A stretch of 64,000 nt of DNA from Cristatella mucedo (lineage: Eukaryota; Bryozoa; Phylactolaemata; Cristatellidae): assembly GCA_009760855.2 (NCBI GenBank), contig WPIO01000029.1, positions 3,008,501-3,072,500 on the forward strand, written 5' to 3'. Shown here piece by piece: positions 38,801-50,100 of the stretch. Below the pieces are notes generated by a model. The model had not been told where the DNA came from. It was given only the letters and a program-made list of their open reading frames with translations, and made no database searches. The position numbers were made by a program, and so were the translations under genes. Positions within the stretch are counted from its first letter, which is position 1. Each line of letters begins with the position of its first letter.

Positions 38801-41800
38801 AGATGAAATTACCAGTCGAACCACAGATAACAAGCAAATAAATACTCTCACATTTGCCTAAAGGCTGAAACAGCTTAGCTTTTCATTACGTAGGTGAAAT
38901 GCTGCAGCTGCTCATGACTACAGATAGACTAATCGGCCTTGTTCGTTGAACGGCCTTTGGCAACAGAGTGAGCTAATATCCTGAGTTCTTCGGCGCACAA
39001 AGCTAACTTTGCCGTATTGCCGAAGCTCATATTTGCGAGGTCAGGGACTACTTTCGGTGTAAACTTGTCTTAAAAATTTACTTTTTGTAAAGCATGCTCC
39101 GGTCATATGTCAATCATCAAAACTTAAGTTTGCATGTCTCACGTGTTTGTCTTTTGATAGGCACCTAAAAACAAATCATCATCTTGTATACATTTCCCTT
39201 GAAACTTGCTTCTATATCCTCATATCAATCCGAATAACTCTTTTCTACCAATCATTCACTGCTATTCACTTGCAGTATTCTCTAGTTTTAGCTATACAGA
39301 TAGACTCTCTCCTCACTTTTGCTTTATTGTTAAAGATCTAGTCTGTTAGCATCGAGCGTGTTCAAAGAGGCTGCTTACAATTGCCAGCTCCAACAAAATA
39401 CTCATGATGCAATGTCCAGTTAGTCTTTAAGGCCCGGTTAAGTTACTAATTAAGTACATATAAACTAAAGCGGCACACATGATGCAAATCTACTGAGAAT
39501 GTTAAGCCGATAATTTATAGGCAGCCTTACAAGCACATAGAAGTGGACCCTGTCTCCGAGCTCGTGCAGCTTCAACAAGGAAAAAGAGAAAAGAAAAAGC
39601 ACACAGTGGGCATTAGAACAATAGCACAATGTCACGATTCACCATTTACTCAGTTCTAGCACAGCCCCCAGGAAGTGCTTGACATGTTTTTTTGTTGTTG
39701 CTAGCTACCTACATGTTAACTTGAAGTAAAAAAAAAGCCTAGGCTAAGAACCCAATGAGCATACTGTGGATCTTATGTGGAGGGTCTTAGCCGAGGGGTA
39801 AGATACTTGCCATTTTCGATCTAGATTGTGTGTTCGAGTCCCGAAGCAGGCAATCCTTTCTTCTCCACTCAGAGCAGTGGCAATAGCCATTAAGGTTCTT
39901 CTGCAGCTACACAAATTAGGCTGTTTAATAAGCTAAACTCATTTGCAGCAATAACTTACAGCTGTTTGAAAGGTTTGACAAGAGATAATCTCAGAGAGAG
40001 TACTATTGAAAACCGAAGCTACTTCAGGAACGCTAACACATTTGGGTAATGCATATGGCCCAATGCTATCGATATGGCGCAGCCAAATGATGACTGAATA
40101 TCGCCAAATGATGGCTGCCGTTATGTCAAGACCCAGAATTAGCCAACAGGTGTTGCCTGCGAGAAATGATGATTATGTACTGAGTGCTGGCACGTGAACA
40201 GGAATGTCAACGGCCAGCAAAGCTTGGCATTTTTCTCATGTACACGCAAAATACGTACGCTGCCGCAGGCTGACTTGGCAGCTGACGTCACGGATTCCGT
40301 GGCTTTTGCTTTCCTGGCCTCTTCATCAAGCTCCTCAGCAAGGCCACATGTGCAATTCTTGCACGCCTTCTTCTTTCCAGTGCTGCCAGTTCCACAATCT
40401 GTTGTCAGAAAAAAGGTTACAGCAGCAATTTTTGAGCTTACCAAAGCACCACAAGTAAGGGTACACGATGGGAGCAGGAACATATGCAGAGAATTAAGAA
40501 GCCTTCACCGTCCACGTAAATGAAAAAAATATGAGATGAACCTCTGACAGCCTCTGGTGCAGGTCTACGGAGATCTTCTTCGGTCAGCAGATCGTCGGAA
40601 TTTATGAGACCGGTGCTGTCGTCCAGAGCTTCGCCGGTGCTGAGTGACCAAATCTTGGGTGTAGCAGCTTGCCCATTGGTTGCTGAACCCGGCTCTGCAA
40701 CAGTAAAAGGGGCAAGTTACATGCAAAACACTAAGAAGTGAGCGCATTTTGTTAAGAATACTTACTCTTCAGTCTTAAACTCAGTGGCATGCTTGCACCC
40801 ACTTCAAAAGGAGGCTTCTCGCAAATAACTTCAGTAACTCTCTTGTCAGCAGGAATGGCTGTTGTTGAGCCTTCATTCGGCAAATCGGAAGAGCACAAGG
40901 CTGCCACACTGTCAGCTGTTGTCTGTAAAAACCGGAGCGACGTTCGTTCACAACCTATCGCTGCTGAAATATTCAATGAGCAGTAACCTTTGTTGGCAGA
41001 CACGGGGCAAATTAATCGGCCTTTTAAAATCAACAACCTGTCTTTCGGATCCCTCAGCCCTAGTTGTAATAAGTCAAGTCACTACCAACATATGGACCGG
41101 GTATCTCAACTTACCTGCTGTCAGTCAATCGATTGCATAAGTGTCTGGATACAATACCTGGGTATCCAGGACAAGGCCCGAAATTGCTTATACAAGACAG
41201 GGCTAACCCATTCTGCCACTATAATCTCTCTAATAAGATGGTGATACCAAAGCTTGAGCCTAAAACTCGAAAATATGCTAACCAAGCGATCTGTCACTGA
41301 ACTTCTTCATCTGCTAGTAGGGTCATGTTAACATTTTACAAGCATGGGGCTCCACACAATAATGAAGTCCCATTTTTCTTTGCTACCACTGCATTTAAAG
41401 CATTCACAATACATTTAGAGCATTCACAATGCAATTTGTCCCGAAACATCAAAACACTAATAAACCCACTCTCGATTTTTCCAAGATTAAAGTGATCACC
41501 TGTACTTCTATACACATTTACTTCTATACAACAGCTATTCATCTATATATCATCAATCTGCTGAATGGGCTGATATGTAGAGTATAGTCGACCCTAATCT
41601 AGTTGCAAAATTTCCCTCTGCCCGCAAAAGTAGGAAAGATGGCACTAAGCCACACACCTCTGCAGATGCAACGAGACCTCGACATGTATCAGAATACATA
41701 GCCTCATCAACCGATGTCACTAAGCCATACACTTCTTTGCAGGTGCATAACAAACAATCGTCAGATACCAGTATCACTACCTCATCACATTAACGAGAGT

Positions 41801-43972
41801 TTTGAGTCTCCAAGTCTCGCGATAGACCATCGTGCTCTGCATCGAACTTTTCTAAGGTGAGATGGCTAAAACCAAACTAAGCTATTACCATGGCTGATGG
41901 GTAAGCAGAAAAATGAGTCAATAATACAAGATAGGCAGTGCATCAATTGCAGAAGCGCTAGCCCAGAAGCCCTTGGCAGACAGACTATGCCAGCAATAGT
42001 GCTGTGAACCTTCCACAGCCAAAGCCTATCAACTTCTCTCATCTGAAGCTCACGAGATAAATGTATGATCACAGATTGAATGGTGTACCACTGAATAGGT
42101 GTAGAAAAACAATCAAAGGTGAACCATACCTCGGTTATGTTGACAAATCCTGAAAGTCGCAGGTGCCGATAAAGCTTTTCAACTTGTCCTGGGGATATCA
42201 AGTTTCCAGGCTGCTTCAGCTCAAACTGTGGAGCAGCTGGTATATCCGACTCCAGAAGGACAAATTTCCCAGAAGGCCGAAGGACCTTCAGCACTTGGGA
42301 AAAGATATTGTCTATGTCTCCCGTAGTGCTCAACATGAACCCTACGACGGTGTCGACCGATGAAGTAGCGAATGAGGCTGAAACGATTGGACAACATCTT
42401 TATTGGTAACGAAGTAAAAAATGTGAAGGCATCTTACGTTCGGCAGCAACAATCACATGCTTTCAGAAGGTAGGTAACATTATGAAAGTAAAGGTGTGTC
42501 GGTCATAGTACAATTGCTGCCAAACGCAGGCTTACAACATTTTCCTGTCATTACTTGTTTAAAGCTTAAACATGACAGCATAAAAGCCATACTTAGGTTA
42601 CAAATCTACTCTGATGTGGAGGGCTTATACAATCAGTTTCGGGCTTGTGTATAACAAACAGAGCCATGATGGCACACTAGGTAAGGCGGTTGCTTTTCAC
42701 GACCTCGGGACCGAAGTTCGAATCCTGCAGTGGGCGATCCTTTTTTGCCATCACAAGCGGTGGTGACAGCCGTAAAGGCTGTTCTGTCGCTATACAAAAG
42801 AGGCTGTTGAATCAGTTAGTTTTACACGCAGGATATGAATCCAAGGGTGTGCACATCTCATATGCTTCTAAAGACCTAAGGTTTTGTCTTATCAAACAGC
42901 ATCACCGAAAATATTCTCCCGCAGGCAATATGCTTACCACTTTTAGCTTCGCACCGACATGATTTGCTCTATAGGATAGGATAGGATAGGATAGGATAGG
43001 ATAGGGCCCGGAACGCCTAGGGCTCCCTGCCAAAACTGAGAGTCACCCTATAGGGTGGCAATTTTCTTTTTATATCCAACACATCCAGGTGAAGCTTGAC
43101 CGAGTTGCATGACCAAAAACTTAATCGATATAGAAAAAAAACAACGTTCAAATAGTTACGAACTGCAAATTTTGGGTTCTTAACCCGTTTCCTCGATTGT
43201 TGCTGTCGGCGTCCTGGTTCGTCCTTAATGCGAGACATAGGAGCGAAGCTGAGCGGATATAGAGAGAAAGGGTTGTAAAAGTGTTAGTACATAGGCGTTC
43301 TCTAGAGTGCACCGCTAGCTTGTCTCCGATAGGACCGTCTGCTGGGCATTCACAACCAATACTACTGCCCCAAGGTAGGAAATTACAAGCCACAAAGCAG
43401 TACATGCAGCATGAAAATGCGTTCGATACATGCTGCACGGGCGCGAAGAAGCCGGATGCACGTAGCAGAACATTTCATTCAATCGTCTCTACGTTCACGG
43501 TTCTCCATCACCACTAGGCTAAAGCGGTGTCGGTCTCTCGAAGGCGCGAAAGCAAAGCTTGCGTCGGGCGCTCACAGTTTTCCCGAACAGACCCCTTTTT
43601 TCAGCAGCGCTTTCGCGGTTCCGGCGATTACTAGCGAAAGCTCGAAGCTCACGAGGTCAACCGGCCGCAACAATCCTCCCGGGTCAACCCGGTGGTGAAA
43701 AAATTGAGAAAACTCGGTTCGACTAAAAAAATCCTTTCTATATTCGCACAATATGCGCAGGCTGACTGTAAGGAGCAGTAAGCTTAGGCGCGCGTCGGGC
43801 TTCGCGTACCTAGTGCTAAGCGTTCAGCCAGCTCTAACTGAACACTGCCTTCGCCGCCGACCAGATCTTTGAGTTTGCTGGCGACAGCTGCGACTGAGTC
43901 TGACGAAGAGTTTGGCGTCCATAACAGGAGCAGCCGTTTTCCTAAAAGGTACGAATGGTGACTGACGGACAT
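35782..43972 (-). CDS. CIAPIN1: CIAPIN1/anamorsin, cytosolic Fe-S cluster assembly protein, 6 exons
   Basis: Gene-level entry. Join on the minus strand: 43972-43810, 42377-42130, 40922-40766, 40694-40542, 40398-40259, 35895-35782; 975 nt, 324 aa plus stop, all phases consistent. The N-terminal half (1-137) is the methyltransferase-like domain ([27 protein letters not shown]). A linker (137-240) has [20 protein letters not shown]. The C-terminal Fe-S domain carries [20 protein letters not shown] (C...C-x2-C-x-C) and [19 protein letters not shown] (C-x2-C-x7-C-x2-C), then [17 protein letters not shown]. In the family it receives electrons from the diflavin reductase NDOR1 for cytosolic Fe-S assembly; also described as an anti-apoptotic factor. 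Human length is 312 aa. It starts 126 bp from TPX2 on the opposite strand. Confidence 0.96.
36515..37662 (+). mobile_element. CR1/L2-like LINE copy, interrupted by a MITE
   Basis: Plus strand: [36 protein letters not shown], then (after the MITE) [10 protein letters not shown]-type and [17 protein letters not shown]-type sequence, the CAGCATACGTAGTGCCTAGA 3' UTR and (TTA)n at 37632-37660. Heavily mutated. Inside the last CIAPIN1 intron. Confidence 0.85.
36660..36847. mobile_element. hAT-like MITE, 188 bp, with 8-bp target duplication
   Basis: Ends CAGTGGTTCTCAACC and TGAGAACCACTG (inverted). Flanked on both sides by CACTAGAC (36652-36659 and 36848-36855), the 8-bp duplication typical of hAT transposition. 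Inserted inside the LINE at 36515-37662. No coding capacity. Confidence 0.95.
37663..38185. other. Intron, nothing recognised
   Basis: Part of the last CIAPIN1 intron with no recognisable feature. Confidence 0.5.
38190..38325 (-). mobile_element. tRNA-derived SINE (family A)
   Basis: Minus strand head TTGGTTTGGCCCAGGGGTTA, 3' part matching GGATAGAGATTAAGTTATCT and the GTATAGCACAATAAG tail complement. Diverged copy. Confidence 0.7.
38326..39775. other. Intron, nothing recognised
   Basis: No gene or named repeat recognised in this part of the CIAPIN1 intron. Confidence 0.5.
39778..39938 (+). mobile_element. tRNA-derived SINE (family B)
   Basis: A-box-like GGGTCTTAGCCGAGGGGTAA, B-box GTGTTCGAGTCCC, then ATAGCCATTAAGGTTCTTCT and AGGCTGTTTAATAAGCTAA, as in the copy at 46672. 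Confidence 0.8.
40259..40398 (-). CDS. CIAPIN1: CIAPIN1 exon 5, first Fe-S motif
   Basis: Encodes [20 protein letters not shown], then [15 protein letters not shown] and SAAKSACGS. Carries the [2Fe-2S]-type cysteines and the first cysteine of the second motif. Acceptor CAACAG, donor GTACGT. Confidence 0.97.
40542..40694 (-). CDS. CIAPIN1: CIAPIN1 exon 4, acidic linker
   Basis: Encodes [20 protein letters not shown] and [18 protein letters not shown]. Equivalent to KLWTLS...DLIDSDELLDPEDLKKPDP, the conserved linker that docks the reductase partner. Acceptor TTGCAG, donor GTTCAT. Confidence 0.95.
40766..40922 (-). CDS. CIAPIN1: CIAPIN1 exon 3
   Basis: Encodes [20 protein letters not shown], then [22 protein letters not shown], matching ITGKKPNFEVGSSxxLKLSI of human anamorsin. 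Acceptor TTACAG, donor GTAAGT. Confidence 0.93.
40923..42129. other. Intron, nothing recognised
   Basis: CIAPIN1 intron between exons 2 and 3. No gene or named repeat recognised. Confidence 0.5.
42130..42377 (-). CDS. CIAPIN1: CIAPIN1 exon 2, methyltransferase-like domain
   Basis: Encodes [20 protein letters not shown], the [20 protein letters not shown] core and [16 protein letters not shown]. Acceptor TTTCAG, donor GTATGG. The SAM-fold shape is kept; no methylation activity is known for the family. Confidence 0.95.
42663..42830 (+). mobile_element. tRNA-derived SINE (family B)
   Basis: GATGGCACACTAGGTAAGGC, B box AGTTCGAATCC, then GGTGACAGCCGTAAAGGCTG and CTATACAAAAGAGGCTGTTG. Best-kept copy, with 46672. 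In CIAPIN1 intron 1. Confidence 0.88.
42972..43005. repeat. (ATAGG)n pentanucleotide microsatellite
   Basis: Six to seven tandem ATAGG units in CIAPIN1 intron 1. Confidence 0.95.
43810..43972 (-). CDS. CIAPIN1: CIAPIN1 exon 1
   Basis: ATG at 43972. Encodes [20 protein letters not shown], then a helix [20 protein letters not shown]. The start is chosen because it is the first in-frame ATG of a conserved N-terminus. Donor GTACGC in phase 1. Confidence 0.9.
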
Positions 43973-44098
43973 TATCGTACACAGCGCAGGTGAAACAGCG
44001 GCTCAAATTTTCGGTATCCGGTAATCTTACGAACTGTATCCGGTTGCCCGTACCGCTGATTTATAGGTCAAGGTCAGAATTCGAATCGCCAACTGACC
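43973..44098. promoter_or_regulatory. Bidirectional promoter region between CIAPIN1 and TPX2
   Basis: Only 126 bp separate the two start codons, which face away from each other. It must hold both 5' leaders (unless either gene has an upstream leader exon) and the core promoters. No obvious TATA box in either direction. Transcription start sites cannot be seen. Confidence 0.75.
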
Positions 44099-44183
44099 AT
44101 GGATCCGAAATACGAATTCGACGCACCGCAGTTCGTCGACTTCAATGTATTCGAAAACACAGCGGAGGCTGATGCACTATTCG
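44099..44183 (+). CDS. TPX2: TPX2 exon 1, Aurora A-binding motif
   Basis: ATG at 44099. Encodes MDPKYEFDAPQFVDFNVFEN TAEADALF. The aromatic residues of YEF and the DAP-x-F resemble the part of human TPX2 that docks on Aurora A. Donor GTAACT in phase 1, then a 4.7-kb intron. Confidence 0.85.
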
Positions 44184-47100
44184 GTAACTTTTTTTTATCA
44201 CGACGTACATTTTTTTCGGTGTGCGTCCACTTGCCAACAGGGTGAGCGGTGTTTCATTCGTATTCGGGTGCGACCGCTTAGAATCCTGTAGAGGCGTATA
44301 TCCGCACCTGGCAGCCTATCTATACGCTATAGTTTGTTCCGAACTCGTGCTGTTTCATGCATCGGCCTAAGATTTTTTCCGGTTTTGTCGTGGGATTTAC
44401 ATCAGCTGTCTAGCAGCAAGATTAATTAAAAGCTAGCTTAGCCGCCTGTACCGGTCGAGTATGCGTGTATTCGCCTCCTTCCGCTCTGATAGCTGTAGCT
44501 TGGTGCTAACGCACTTTTTAGTTCTACATAACCTGGCAATCAACCTTGCCCTGCCGTTGACGCTGTTATCGGCTTACTTGACTTACGCTTGACTTACTTA
44601 TCCTTACTTGACTCCTAGTACTGAAAGTCGCGTTTTATTTATGTCTGCCATGCCGATTGTCAGCCGAATTTTAAAATCTGGATGGCTTCCGTGCTTCTGC
44701 AGAAGGTTGTGCGAGTGCGACCTGCTGTAAGGGCAAGTAGTGCGTTACAATTAATATCCAGTCAATATTAGTAGTCAGGCCACAACTCAAGAAAGCAACA
44801 CTAGACCTAAAGAACTAGAGCAAATACCGCCCAGTCTCCCTTCTACCGTTCCTATCAAAGACACTGGAATGAGTCGTGTCAGACCAGCTGAACTCATATA
44901 TGGAAGCTTCAAACCTTGCTAGTAAGTTCCAGTCTGGTTTTAGAGCTAATCACTCCTCAGAGTCACCATTGCTTCGGGTGTACAACGACCCTACTTAGGA
45001 ATGCAGACATGGGTAGAGTATCTCTGATGGTTTTGCTCGATCTTTCCGCAGCTTTTGATACTATTGATCACAAAGTCCTTCTTGAGCACCTCTCATCTCG
45101 CCTATGCATCACCGGCACTGCATTGCAACGGTTCAGGTCCTATCTCAGTGGTAGACTCCACAGAGTATTGACGTGAATGGACAAAGATCCTCTCAGGAGC
45201 CTCTGAAATATGGGGTATCTCGGGGCTCCGTGCTAGGTCCGGTTCTTTTCACGATTTATACTCTTCCTTTTGCCGATGTGATTGCCAAACACAATGTAGG
45301 CTTTCACTTCTATGCAGATGAACTTAGTTGTACTTTTGCTTTGATCCTTCCCAGCCCTCCAGCACGTCGAATTCTTTGAACACCCTTGCTGCATGTATTG
45401 ATGACATCTACACATGGATGGCAGCAAATTGTCTTAATTTGAATGATGATAAAACAACTTACTGGTTATGGGCAAATCAAGTGTGATTCTGAAATTGGAA
45501 AGGCTAACGCTCAAAATCGGCTCTGCCAGCACATCTCCTGTTGAATCTGCACGAAATCTAGGTGTGATGTTCCAAAGTGACCATTGACCAGACGATCACA
45601 TCAGCTCCACAGTCAAGTCTGCGTACTTTCAGCAACACAGCATTGCTAAAATTCGAGCATTTTTAGACAAGGATACCCCATCTAAGTTGGTCTATGTGTT
45701 TGTGACGATTCTGTCTTGAGTTCTTTAACTCACTGCTCTCAGCACTGCTTGCTGGTCTACTGGCCTGTGCACTCAGGTGCCTACAAGTGGTGCAAGACTC
45801 TGCAGCTTGGCTTGTCTATTATGAGCATAGCAGTTGCCACACCACACCACTTCTTGCCGACCTACACTGCTTACCAGTCAAGCAACGGATCGACTTCAAG
45901 ATTTTGTCGCTCACTTTTAGGTCCCTTCATTCTTTGGCTCCAGCCGACCTATCAGATCTACTCCCCCACCAGGCTAAGCATTGCACCACCAGCTTTTCGG
46001 AATCTAACTGTTTACCTATACCTCATACAAACCTCAAATCCTTTGGAGACCACGCATTTAGTTCGTATGCTCCCAAAGCCTGGAACTCCCAACTTGTGTC
46101 ACGACATCTCCTGACTTGACCACATTTAAAAAGAACTTAAAAACGCACCTATCTATGACAGCATTTATTGGGTCCCTGTGATTCGTGTTTCTGTGCTTAT
46201 GCTAGTTGACACTGTGCATGCCGCCACTAACCACACTTGCATGCTGACCCTGTGCATGTCACCCCTAACCATATTGTTGTTTATTGAGCATGCTACCACT
46301 AACCATTCGATCTTGTTTCCTTTGCAGCATATGTAAAGTGCCTAGAAATAAATTGAGTTCTCTGAGGGCACTTTATCAAGTGTGTTATTATTATTATTAT
46401 TATTATTATCCGTACGTGCGGCTATTTATCTATGCCAAAGTCTAACCAATATGCAGGTTTTCATATGCAATATTGCTAGCAGGTCAAATGCCATACCTGC
46501 GACTAGCCAGATGGTCCCTTGATCTCTAACTGCCTCTAGGTCATCATGGAAATTCATGTTTAAAATGGATTGTAACATTTTATGTGTTTACTGTAATTGA
46601 TCTAAAGAAAAAATTTGGAGACATAAAGTTGCAATTGAACAAGGAGTTTTTGCTTAATATGATGTACGATTAAGGGCCGTGGTAGCCTAGGAGGTAAGGT
46701 GCTCCCATAGGATGACCGAGCTCGTGGGTTCGAATCCTGCGGTGGACAAGTCAATATTGCCATTTGCAAGCGGCGGTGATAGCCGTAAAGGCTCTTCTGC
46801 TGCTATACAAATGAGGCTGTTTAATAAGCTAATATTTGCTTTTTATGCACTAACATTAAGAGCAGCTGCAGATTAAAGAAAAGGAATCACAAAGGACTCC
46901 GTAAGTCAAGAGACCTGCCTCGAAATTTGGTTGATTTCCGGGCATGAGTCATCCTCAGGCTTCCATTGCAATCGCATGTGCTGCTTATATTGTATGTGCA
47001 CTATATGCATGAGCATGTGCATGTGTAACTGCATGCTTATGCCTGGTGCGTGCAAGCATGTGTGCATGGCTGTGCACATGTATGTATCTCTGTCTTTAAC

Positions 47101-50100
47101 TTCATGAAGCCACAAAGTCTATTTGGGTGTTATGCAGGAAAGTTTTCTATAGTGCACAGCAATTTCCAAGTGGCATTCGGTAGCCAACAGACTTCATAAT
47201 GCAGCAAAGAGAAAGTGAGAAGCATAACTAAGTTAGGAGGGCAGTTGAATTAGTGATTAGCATGGAAGTAGCAGCTCAGGACATCTGGAAAGGATGTGCC
47301 ATATTCGGCAGCACGAGAGTATATGTTGTTGCATAAGAATTGTGGAAGGGGGTGCCACAGTCTAGGACCTGCAGAGCAAAAGCTTCTATCGCTAGCAATC
47401 GTTAAGTGGAGGAATGGAACAGTTAGTTTATTGTCCATATAGGACCTGTGGGCACGAGGAGGCTGAAACTGGTGCAGCAGTTCAGCTATGTATGAAAGAG
47501 CTCAGCCGTAATCGGCCTTGTGGGTTAGTGTAAAAACTTTGCCTTGTATCCGTTGATAAACCAGAAGCCATTGAGGCTCCTTCAGCAAAGGAGGCACGTG
47601 GTCAAGTATGCACATGCCTATGAGGATACGTTTGTGTGCGCGCTTGCACGCATCTACGGCATTGCAGCCATCGGTGACCCAGATGACCACGCGTTGCTGT
47701 AATTATGCTCTACAAAGTACGTTATGAACAACAGCCGTACTACAGAGATACCAAATTATAGGTTTAGTGGGTATGTACCGGTAAGTATAGCTGCTTGCCC
47801 GCCAAGGCGTCATGGACTAGAACGATATATTACAGCCTGAGAGGGACTTGCTTCTGGGTCTTGGCCTGCGGGTCAGGTGTGTGCAATGCACGACTTCTGT
47901 CGATGGTTTGAGTCTTTTCATCGACAATTCGGTATGGCACACTGCAAATGAAATTGGTAGCTGCTACGGCTCGTCTGCTGCAACGTACAGACCGGTAAAT
48001 GAGGCAGCTATTGAAGCAGCTAACGTTTACTTTTCCTTTTTACTTTACTTCTCAGACATACCATTTTAAGGGTGCAGTGGAGGGCACATTTGGAACCACA
48101 AATTGCAAGTTAAAACCTGCAGCACGGCCGTCTCAAGTTGGCCGCAGGCCTAGCCTCTTGCTTTTCACCTCAGGTGCTGCCTGCCTTGAGGAAAATCTGG
48201 CGCAAATCATGCTAATCATACTCTGCTGCAAATCAGCAAACAGTGCATGCGCACACTATCACTCACACACTTACACCCATGCCTGTGTGGTGGACATACG
48301 TCTATCGGTGTATGACCAACTGGCTGCATGGAGACAAAGTTAGCAAAGCGTGCCAAGAGATAAGTAAAGTAAAAAGTAGAGGTTAGCTAATTGAATAGCC
48401 TAATTTACAGGTATGTAGCAGCCGAGGAGCCTTTAGTAGCTATTGTTCCCATTTTCAGTGACCAATACAGAATGGCCTGCTTCAGAGATCCTAGAAGAAA
48501 CTGGACACGATTCTTGAAAAAGAATAATGCTTCCTTAACTGGATTCATCCAAAGCAGACAATTTTGACAATCTCTGAGCTAATGCTTACTGAAAAGTTAA
48601 CTGGATTCATGCAAAGCAGACAATTTTGACAATCTCTGAGCTAATGCATACTGAAAAGTTAACTGGATTCATGCAAAGCAGACAATTTTGACAAGCTCTG
48701 AGCTAATGCATACTGAAAAGTCTGCTCATATGCAGACCCACGGGCAAATGCCTTAACGTGAAGTTTGATCCGGGATACTGTAGTGCTCGGGTTGTTGACT
48801 GGTCAACTTCTGGTGGCTACGTGCCGGAAGGAGTTGGCAGCGATATCAATTCTGAAACCATTTTTGCTTGTGTTATTTGTTAATTTTCCTTAAGCAGACT
48901 AGCTCCTTTTGTTCCAGATATGACAACTGTCGGTGATCCTAAGCTCCAGGCGCTCGCTCGCAAAGGTCTGCGGGATGTGAGCAACACCCCCGAATGCCCT
49001 GTGATCAGCCGGCCGCCAAAGCACCCGGACGGCAGCCCTGTTGCTGCTCCATCCCCCAGAGCACCAGTCACGCGGGCTGTGGCAATGGCAGCTGCCTGTT
49101 CTTCACCCCTTTTAACTCCCGAAAAGCACAGGCGACCGAAGTCGCCCCGAGTCGCCTCGGGCACACAGGCGGCTGCGGCCACACGGTCTGGCGGCACGCC
49201 GGCGGCGGAAGCAGCGGCCGATACCTCCCGAAACGTGTCGCCGGCCGTCAGTGAGCTCCTTTGTAAGGAGGCCAGCAGCGAGCTTCAGCGGTCGTTTGCC
49301 AGAGGGATTTCCAACCAGTCGACGGCGTGCAAGAAGAGCAAGGAGGGGTTGCAGCCCTGTGGTACCGTGTCGTCGCCCAGTGCTCGCACGCTTCGACCCA
49401 GGGCGCTGCTGCTGCTGCAGCAGCAGCCTTCGACATTGGGCTTTGCCGACAGGCCGTCGGGCAGAGATGACAGCACTATCTGCGCCTCGCAGTGTACCGA
49501 CGTGTCGTCCAGCAATTTGTCAGTCGACGATGCCAGCGCGTCGACGAACTCGGAGAGGCGCGGCGGCAAGCGGTCCGCATCGAGCAGCCACTCGTCGCTG
49601 CCACGCGGTAGCGCCACGGCTGGCGGCCAGCCTCAGGCCAAAATGCCGAAGCTGACCATCCCCGTGACGCCGCCCTTTGCAAAGTGAGTCGGCCGTGCGC
49701 ACGGCCTCTGGCCTCTTGCCGAGATCGCATGCGAGAGCTCAGTCGCCCGACGGCGTTCAGCGCTACGCGCCCGGCTTCCTCGCGTGTCGAGCGTTTTTTG
49801 GGTTGTCTCCTTACCCACGGATCGACTGCATGATTGCAGGCAGAGGCCTCGGCGACAGGCTGCAGCCGACGTGAAGACCACCGAGCAGCTAGAGCTGGAA
49901 GAGATAGCCAACATGCGCAAAAAGCTGCAGCAGCAGCGAAAGAGAAACGCGCAAGCCACTGTCGTCATCGGCGATGGCAGCAAGTCCACTGCCGGAAGCT
50001 CGGCTGTGAAATCGGCGGGCGATGGAGGAGGAGGTCGACAGTCGTCTGTGCGTGCCCTCTTTGCCGCAGCCTGTGTGCTAGCATTGCTTCCTGCCTAGCT

